This document shows, in pieces, positions 32,054 to 36,884 of a stretch of 36,884 nucleotides of DNA (position 1 is the first letter of the stretch; each line of letters starts with the position of its first letter). The notes below the pieces were generated by a model. That model was not told the DNA's origin. It saw nothing but the letters and a program-made list of their open reading frames with translations, and made no database searches. A program made the translations under genes and the position numbers. Source of the stretch: Tannerella sp. (GTDB taxonomy: Bacteria > Bacteroidota > Bacteroidia > Bacteroidales > Tannerellaceae); contig JAISCL010000349.1 of assembly GCA_031265585.1 (NCBI GenBank), positions 1-36,884 of the forward strand. The letters run 5' to 3'.

Positions 32054-32167
32054 CTACTGTTTTTTCGCGTTGAGTTCGGCCTGCAGGCGTTCGATTTCGC
32101 GGCGATGGCTTTCCACTTCCTGCAGCTGCGCTTCAAAGTCTGCGTGATGCTGGCTATTTTTGAAAAT
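32054..32167 (-). pseudogene. Orphan C-terminal coiled-coil fragment
   Basis: The minus-strand frame between stops at 32168-32170 and 32054-32056 reads 37 codons: IFKNSQHHADFEAQLQEVES, then HRREIERLQAELNAKKQ. It has no start codon and is G+C-richer than the A+T-rich sequence that abuts it at about 32165. It looks like the tail of a larger gene, perhaps an Rpn-type protein, left after a deletion. Confidence 0.5.
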
Positions 32168-32260
32168 TTACGGCACAAATAAATATAAAATTGGCTCCAT
32201 AACGTTTTGTATGGGTATATTTAATTGATAATTCTGATAATTTTACCGGCATTCCTGTTA

Positions 32261-32318
32261 AAAAGACACATGTCTTTTAGCAAAAAACACGAGCTTTTAA
32301 ACTGAAGACACGTGTCTT
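32261..32318. promoter_or_regulatory. Two related palindromes 42 bp apart
   Basis: AAAAGACACATGTCTTTT (32261-32278, 8-bp arms) and the perfect 14-bp palindrome AAGACACGTGTCTT (32305-32318) share AAGACAC(A/G)TGTCTT. Their centres are 42 bases apart, about four helical turns. They look like a pair of protein binding sites, though no gene start is close on either side. Confidence 0.55.
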
Positions 32319-32438
32319 TTGTATCATAAAGCTGCGGTTTTCCCGGAGAGATCTTTTCCCGAACCATATGATTCGTTATAGAACCATAAAATTCGGATAA
32401 TCTGGTTTTTTTCGTGTTTTTTTTGGGGAGGGCTGCCG

Positions 32439-33512
32439 CTATGGTGCGTTTTTTTCGGCAAGCAGTAAGTAGTCGAGGATTGTCAGGGCTGCCATCGCTT
32501 CTACGATGGGGACGGCGCGCGGGATGACACAGGAGTCGTGGCGTCCGGCGGCTTTCAGGACGGTTTCGTTGCCGTCCTGATCGACGGTGTTCTGTTCGCG
32601 CAGCAGGGTTGCTACCGGTTTGAAGGCGACGCGGAAGTAGATGTCCTGTCCGTTTGAGATGCCGCCCTGTATGCCTCCCGAATGATTGGTGCGGAGGGCG
32701 GTGCGTCCGTTGTCGTTGAAGAAGGCATCGTTCTGTTCCGAGCCGCGGTGGAGGGCGGCGTCGAACCCGTCTCCGTACTCGAAGCCTTTTACGGCGTTGA
32801 TGCTTAGCATGGCGCTTCCCAGGGCGGCGTGGAGCTTGCCGAAGACGGGTTCTCCGATTCCCGGCGGGACGCCTGTGATGACGCCTGTGATGACGCCTCC
32901 GACGGAGTCGCCCTGCGCTTTTACTTCCCGGATGAGGGTTTCCATTTCGGAGGCTTTCCGTTCGTCCGGGCAGCGTACCGTGTTTGTTTCCGTCCGGCTT
33001 AAGTCGTAGTCTTTATAGGCGCCTTCCAGCCGGACGGTTCCGATTTGCGAGGTGTAGGCGCGTATCTGTATGTCACTTTTCCGGAGGATCAGTTTGGCGA
33101 TGGCGCCGGCTACGCACCGCGCTGCGGTTTCGCGCGCCGAGCTGCGTCCGCCGCCGCGCGGGTCGCGTATTCCGTACTTCATCCGGTAGGTATAGTCGGC
33201 GTGTGAAGGGCGGTAAATCTGCTCCAGGTCGCTGTAGTCGCCGGAGCGCTGGTTTTCGTTCCGGACCATAAAGCCGATCGGCGTTCCCGTGGTTTTGCCT
33301 TCGTAGATGCCCGATAAGAACTCGACGCTGTCCGTTTCCCGGCGGGGGGTTGTGAGCGGCGACTGTCCCGGTCTCCGCCGGTCCATTTCGCAGCGGATAA
33401 AGTCCATGTCAACCGGTATGCCGGGCGGGCATCCGTCAATGATTCCTCCGATGGCCGGCCCGTGCGATTCGCCGAACGAGGTGAGCCTGAATATGTTTCC
33501 GAATGTATTCAA
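32439..33512 (-). CDS. aroC: Chorismate synthase
   Basis: This 357-residue enzyme makes chorismate from EPSP with reduced FMN, the last shikimate step. All three signatures are visible: [20 protein letters not shown] near the N-terminus, [20 protein letters not shown], and [20 protein letters not shown]. The family normally begins [18 protein letters not shown]; here the codon at that place is TTG (33512-33510), so I take TTG as the start. The only upstream ATG codons in frame lie inside slyD and would add an improbable Arg-rich leader. It lies 17 bases after slyD on the same strand and probably shares its promoter. Confidence 0.95.
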   Translation of the reverse strand: MNTFGNIFRLTSFGESHGPAIGGIIDGCPPGIPVDMDFIRCEMDRRRPGQSPLTTPRRETDSVEFLSGIYEGKTTGTPIGFMVRNENQRSGDYSDLEQIYRPSHADYTYRMKYGIRDPRGGGRSSARETAARCVAGAIAKLILRKSDIQIRAYTSQIGTVRLEGAYKDYDLSRTETNTVRCPDERKASEMETLIREVKAQGDSVGGVITGVITGVPPGIGEPVFGKLHAALGSAMLSINAVKGFEYGDGFDAALHRGSEQNDAFFNDNGRTALRTNHSGGIQGGISNGQDIYFRVAFKPVATLLREQNTVDQDGNETVLKAAGRHDSCVIPRAVPIVEAMAALTILDYLLLAEKNAP

Positions 33513-33529
33513 CGTGTTTTTGTTGAGGA

Positions 33530-34087
33530 TCAGGTATGGCAGGAGTCGCAGCCGCATTCGCCGCAGTCTTCGTCTCCGCAGCCGCATTCGCCGCAGCCGC
33601 AGCCGCTGTTCAGGGCTGCAATTTCGTCTTCCGTCGGTTCGTGTACGTCCAGTATTTCTCCGGTGAAATGTAGTGTTTCTCCGGCCAGCGGGTGGTTGAA
33701 GTCCATGAGGATCTCGTTTTCATTTATTTCAAGGACAGATCCGTTCATGCGTTCGCCGTTTGAGTTCGTCATCGGCAGTGTGACTCCTTCCCGGATATAT
33801 TCGCCGTCAAACTTGCCGTTTACTTCAAAAACGTGTTTCGGCAATTTTACGACATGGTCTTCCCTGTATTCTCCGTACGCGTCTTCCGGGGTGAGGGAAA
33901 AGTCGAATGTTGCGCCCGGTTCGAGTTCCCTGATGTGTTCTTCAAAGGCCGGCAGCATGTTCCCGATGCCGTATATGAACTGTAGCGGACGTTCTTTTGT
34001 GGCGCTTTCCATCACTTCCTGTTCATTTTCATCGCCTGCGTTCAGGTCATAGGCGACCGAGACAAATTTGTTTTTTGAGATTTTCAT
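33530..34087 (-). CDS. slyD: SlyD-type FKBP peptidyl-prolyl isomerase with Cys-rich metal-binding tail
   Basis: This 185-residue protein combines an FKBP prolyl isomerase fold with an inserted chaperone flap, as in SlyD. FKBP blocks are [37 protein letters not shown] and [17 protein letters not shown]. The last 25 or so residues are a metal-binding tail with ten cysteines ([19 protein letters not shown], then DSCHT), suited to nickel or other divalent ions. In Escherichia coli SlyD helps nickel insertion into hydrogenase; no such genes are here. A minus-strand -7 box TACCTTTG is at 34118-34111. Confidence 0.93.
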   Translation of the reverse strand: MKISKNKFVSVAYDLNAGDENEQEVMESATKERPLQFIYGIGNMLPAFEEHIRELEPGATFDFSLTPEDAYGEYREDHVVKLPKHVFEVNGKFDGEYIREGVTLPMTNSNGERMNGSVLEINENEILMDFNHPLAGETLHFTGEILDVHEPTEDEIAALNSGCGCGECGCGDEDCGECGCDSCHT

Positions 34088-34110
34088 AAAATTATTTTTT
34101 AAACCGGTGA

Positions 34111-34118
34111 CAAAGGTA
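34111..34118 (-). promoter_or_regulatory. -7 box of the slyD-aroC pair
   Basis: The minus strand reads TACCTTTG, 24 bases before the slyD ATG at 34087. No convincing -33 element was seen. It is divergent from a TACCTTTG at 34169-34176 that would serve the sulfatase gene. Confidence 0.5.
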
Positions 34119-34257
34119 GTGTTTTTTTTATTTTTCCCGTCATCGTGGAAACTTTTGTATAATTTTCATACCTTTGTGGCCTGAACAAAAACATTTTGAT
34201 GTGCAATATACGTCTTTGATCATAAGAACCGTCGCGCATTTCTTTCCTTCAAAAGAG

Positions 34258-36036
34258 ATGCGGTTATTTTTTTTACTGCTGCTTTTTAAAATATTCTGGT
34301 TTGACTGTAGCTGGTGCCTGATCTCGACATTCCGTCCGTTTTCATACGCGGAAACGTATGTCTTCGGAATCCTGCTGGCCCTGCTGCTGCTCTTGCCGTT
34401 CGTCCTGCTGCGCCGGGCTTTTATTGCGTGGATCACGGATCTGGCGCTCGGTTGCCTGCTGGTATCGAACCTGCTTTATTTCCGGACCTATTATACCGCG
34501 ATTCCCCTGAGCAGCTATTGCCTGGCTGATAATCTGAAAGATTTTACGGACAGCGTTACCCGTTCCCTGCGCTGGGAAGACAGCCTGTTTCTTTTATCTA
34601 CCGCTGTTGCGTCTTTTATCTGGCTGAAAATACGCAGGGGCGGCAGGGAGAAGAACCGGACAGCCGGACGCTATTTGTTGACGGTGTCGGTCTTTATTTT
34701 ATTCGCCGGGGCTTTACTGCTGATGAAGGGAGGATTTAAAAAATCGTATGAACTGTTGCAGGATTCCTATACGCATACGTGCGGGGCGCCTGTTTATACG
34801 GTATTCGGGTCTGTTTATTACGATTATATACGTGACAGGGAAGTCTATACGCCTGAGGTGGGGCGGCATATCGAAGGATGGATGGATGAACATGCGGCGG
34901 CGTCGGAAGCGGATCCGCCTTTTATCCGGGACGCCCGGGTTGACTGTGTTCTTATTATCGCAGAGTCTCTTGAAAGCTGGGTGCTGGAGCAGCATGTCGA
35001 AGGACAGGAACTGACGCCCTGCATGAACCGGCTTTTGCGGGATTCGACGACACTCTATGCGCCCCGTGTACTGTCGCAGGTGAAAGGCGGACGTTCCATC
35101 GACGCGCAGCTGATCTTTAATGCCGGCCTCCTGCCCATAGAAACCGGCGCTTACAGCCTGAAATATCCTCATACCCGTTTCCCGTCGCTGGCGAAGGCGA
35201 TGAAAGAGAAATATGGCGGTAACGCCTCGGCCTGTACGCTTACGGCAGATAAACCCCTTGTCTGGAATCAGGCGGTCATGGCGTCGGCTTTCGGGTATGA
35301 CAGCCTGCTGTCAAAAAGTAATTTTATACAGGATGAGATCGTCGGCCCTCATTACCGTCACCAGTTAGGCGATGTGTCCCTGCTGAGGCAGTCTGTGGAG
35401 AAAATCAGGGCCGGGGAGGTCTGGAAAGGCGCTGCCAGTCTGGTGCAGATCGTGACTTACTCCGGGCATTTTCCCTTTACGATTCCGGAGCATCTGAAAG
35501 CCCTGTCCTTCTCCGGTCGTGTACCGGCGCTGATGCGTGATTATATGACGGTTGCCAATTATACGGATCATGCGATAGGCCTGTTTGTGGAGGCTTTACG
35601 CTCCGATCCGCGATATGATCATACGCTGATTGTCGTTACGGGAGACCATGAAGGGCTGGCGGACAGGAGGAATGAGCTGTGCCGGAATGCGGCCGGACAG
35701 GGCGTTGTTTCCGAAGATCCCTTTACGCCGCTTATTATCGTGAATATTCCGCCTTCTTTGCGTCCGTCCGTTTCCGGCTGCATGCGTTATGAGAACGTGA
35801 TGGGGCAAATCGATATTTATCCGACATTGCTGGAACTGTTGGGTTTGACGGCGTATGAATGGAGAGGCTTGGGGCAAAGCATCCTGCATCCGGACAAAAA
35901 GGGAATAGCCGTGGACGCCCATAACCGGATCTGTGGAGATACGGCAAACATTCCGGCAGCATATATCCGGTTCATAAAAAACGCCTGGAAAGTATCGGAC
36001 GAAATGATCCGTTACGATTATTTGGGCCGTGAATAA
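34258..36036 (+). CDS. LTA-synthase-like membrane sulfatase (alkaline phosphatase superfamily)
   Basis: This 592-residue inner-membrane protein has about four to five N-terminal helices (MRLFFLLLLFKIFWF onward to about residue 165) and a periplasmic alkaline-phosphatase-type domain. Metal ligands are visible in LIIAESLESW (Glu) and VVTGDHEGLADR (Asp-His), with YSGHFPFTIP supplying a further His. The nucleophile position reads GGRSIDAQL: Ser where LTA synthases have Thr. Relatives transfer phospholipid head-group phosphates such as phosphoglycerol or phosphoethanolamine; the substrate here is unknown. I start at ATG 34258 after AAAAGAG; GTG 34201 is possible. The open frame at 34174 overlaps the -7 box TACCTTTG (34169-34176). 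Confidence 0.82.
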   Translation: MRLFFLLLLFKIFWFDCSWCLISTFRPFSYAETYVFGILLALLLLLPFVLLRRAFIAWITDLALGCLLVSNLLYFRTYYTAIPLSSYCLADNLKDFTDSVTRSLRWEDSLFLLSTAVASFIWLKIRRGGREKNRTAGRYLLTVSVFILFAGALLLMKGGFKKSYELLQDSYTHTCGAPVYTVFGSVYYDYIRDREVYTPEVGRHIEGWMDEHAAASEADPPFIRDARVDCVLIIAESLESWVLEQHVEGQELTPCMNRLLRDSTTLYAPRVLSQVKGGRSIDAQLIFNAGLLPIETGAYSLKYPHTRFPSLAKAMKEKYGGNASACTLTADKPLVWNQAVMASAFGYDSLLSKSNFIQDEIVGPHYRHQLGDVSLLRQSVEKIRAGEVWKGAASLVQIVTYSGHFPFTIPEHLKALSFSGRVPALMRDYMTVANYTDHAIGLFVEALRSDPRYDHTLIVVTGDHEGLADRRNELCRNAAGQGVVSEDPFTPLIIVNIPPSLRPSVSGCMRYENVMGQIDIYPTLLELLGLTAYEWRGLGQSILHPDKKGIAVDAHNRICGDTANIPAAYIRFIKNAWKVSDEMIRYDYLGRE

Positions 36037-36053
36037 TGGAATAATCAAGGGTG

Positions 36054-36884
36054 CTATTCTGTCAGCCACCGTTTTATGCCTTTTTCTGTCTGCGAAAATT
36101 CGACGCCGATTTTTACGGTTTTTCGGTGGTCGGTGGAGTAGGGGATGGCGTAGTCTTTACTGTTAATCTGTTTCAGGGCGTCTTCGGCAGTGGCATTGCC
36201 GTCCATTTTGAACTCGAAAACGTAGATGTTGCCGGCCGTTTTTACTATGGCGTCGGTTCTGCCTTTATTGTTCTTCACTTCGGTTTGCACAAACTGCCCC
36301 ATCAGCGTGAACAGCAGATAAAAAACGTGCTGGTAATACTGTTCGTCGCGGTGCTTCTGTTCTATCGCATCGTAGGGAATGGCGGCAAAAAAGGCTTTTA
36401 GGGAGGTCATAAAGCCTTCGATGTCGCCGCTTTTCAGTTGTCGTAAAAAAAGAATGATTGAAAATTTACCCGTTGCTATCGGTGTGAGTACAAATGCCGG
36501 TAAGAGTTCATTCAGGAAACCGTATTTTACCTCTTCGTTCGGAAAGCCTAAAATGTAGGCGTCTTCATCCTGTTCATACGACTTGATGGTCAGATAGCCG
36601 CTTTGATACAGCAGCGGCACGAGATCCTGATTTTCGTAGCGGTAGTCCATGATGGAGGTTGCAGCAATATATACGTCATCCTCCAATTTGCGGATGTCGT
36701 AATTCTGATTTCTCAACGCCTTTGCCAGAAACGTCGGCGTTCCGGTGGCAAACCAGTAGTAGGAGAAATCCAGCTTCATAAAGGTATTCAGGAGACTGAA
36801 CGGGTTGTATATGTCTTCGCTGTCTTTGGCAAAATGGTAGCCGTCATAAAGTTTTTTCAGTTTTGCAAATGCTTCGTCGCATGA
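36054..36884 (-). CDS. AAA-ATPase-like/PDDEXK_9 protein, 5' end outside the window
   Basis: The C-terminal 276 residues of a longer gene are present; the frame stays open to the window edge. The first part, LYDGYHFAKDSEDIYNPFSL and YYWFATGTPTFLAKAL, is the C-terminal end of the AAA-ATPase-like module (PF09820 type). The rest is a PD-(D/E)XK nuclease domain of the PDDEXK_9 type (DUF1703): ETVKNNKGRTDAI-like TEVKNNKGRTDAIV with the catalytic Asp, then YVFEFKMDGNATAEDALKQI with the Glu-x-Lys. Such genes are very common and multicopy in Bacteroidales; function is unknown. It converges with the sulfatase gene 17 bases away. Confidence 0.88.
   Translation of the reverse strand, partial: SCDEAFAKLKKLYDGYHFAKDSEDIYNPFSLLNTFMKLDFSYYWFATGTPTFLAKALRNQNYDIRKLEDDVYIAATSIMDYRYENQDLVPLLYQSGYLTIKSYEQDEDAYILGFPNEEVKYGFLNELLPAFVLTPIATGKFSIILFLRQLKSGDIEGFMTSLKAFFAAIPYDAIEQKHRDEQYYQHVFYLLFTLMGQFVQTEVKNNKGRTDAIVKTAGNIYVFEFKMDGNATAEDALKQINSKDYAIPYSTDHRKTVKIGVEFSQTEKGIKRWLTE

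Larger units (their letters stand above)
32037..32438. other. Gap between rlmH and aroC with a coiled-coil relic and palindromes
   Basis: No intact gene is present. From left to right it holds a run of eight G after the rlmH stop, a minus-strand coiled-coil fragment (32054-32167), an A+T-rich part, two palindromes (32261-32278 and 32305-32318), a near-direct repeat GAACCATATGATTCG/GAACCATAAAATTCG (32361 and 32381), and T-runs before the aroC stop. Confidence 0.7.

Overview
The window looks like chromosomal DNA from a member of the Bacteroidales, most likely near Parabacteroides/Tannerella. The reasons are repeated promoters of the Bacteroidetes type (TTTG or TTG, about 19-21 bases, then TAnnTTTG), a DUF6383 surface protein, a DUF5686 outer-membrane protein, a Mfa/Fim-like lipoprotein, a DPP IV with the same catalytic numbering that I recall for the Porphyromonas gingivalis enzyme, and a GxGYxYP/GH92 carbohydrate locus. 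No rRNA or tRNA gene was recognised. All assignments come from reading the sequence; no database was searched.

Layout. 1-3860 is a decayed, gene-poor stretch: a frameshifted IS1182-type transposase, a candidate three-way-junction RNA with its own promoter and a small ORF, and two overlapping relics on opposite strands (the 3' end of a second GxGYxYP gene and the C-terminus of a HepT-like DUF86 protein). 3907-13459 is a G+C-rich carbohydrate block, all on the plus strand: a GxGYxYP protein with a SusC-like leader, a GH92 alpha-mannosidase lipoprotein, a deletion-scarred oxidoreductase/GH38 pseudogene, an MFS sugar transporter, a D-lyxose/D-mannose isomerase, a PfkB kinase and a mannitol-1-phosphate dehydrogenase homologue. 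Together they suggest a route in which mannose is released outside, imported, isomerised to fructose, phosphorylated and linked to mannitol phosphate. No SusC/SusD pair or regulator is present.

13500-26048 holds an Rpn-type PD-(D/E)XK protein with a 21-bp repeat-encoded coiled coil, the DUF6383 secreted protein, a YhcC-type radical SAM enzyme, DPP IV, polyphosphate kinase, an RNA m5C methyltransferase, an RsmI-like methyltransferase and a WbpD-like acetyltransferase. 26088-31438 is a minus-strand group: a Mfa/Fim-like lipoprotein with a 9-base G tract, and a probable DUF4783-nadC-DUF5686 operon. 31563-36884 holds rlmH, a gap with paired palindromes, a minus-strand slyD-aroC pair, an LTA-synthase-like membrane sulfatase, and the 3' part of an AAA-ATPase/PDDEXK_9 gene cut by the window edge.

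The most unusual non-genic content is three different intergenic repeat systems: a 46-bp double-hairpin unit repeated twice (5961-6052), a 21-bp unit repeated about 11 times (8911-9139), and a 41-bp unit repeated 8 times around an invariant 19-nt dyad (20817-21144). A 13-bp core of that dyad also occurs at 6075-6087. Other signals are a 34-nt palindrome covering the radical SAM promoter and two AAGACAC-type palindromes 42 bp apart.
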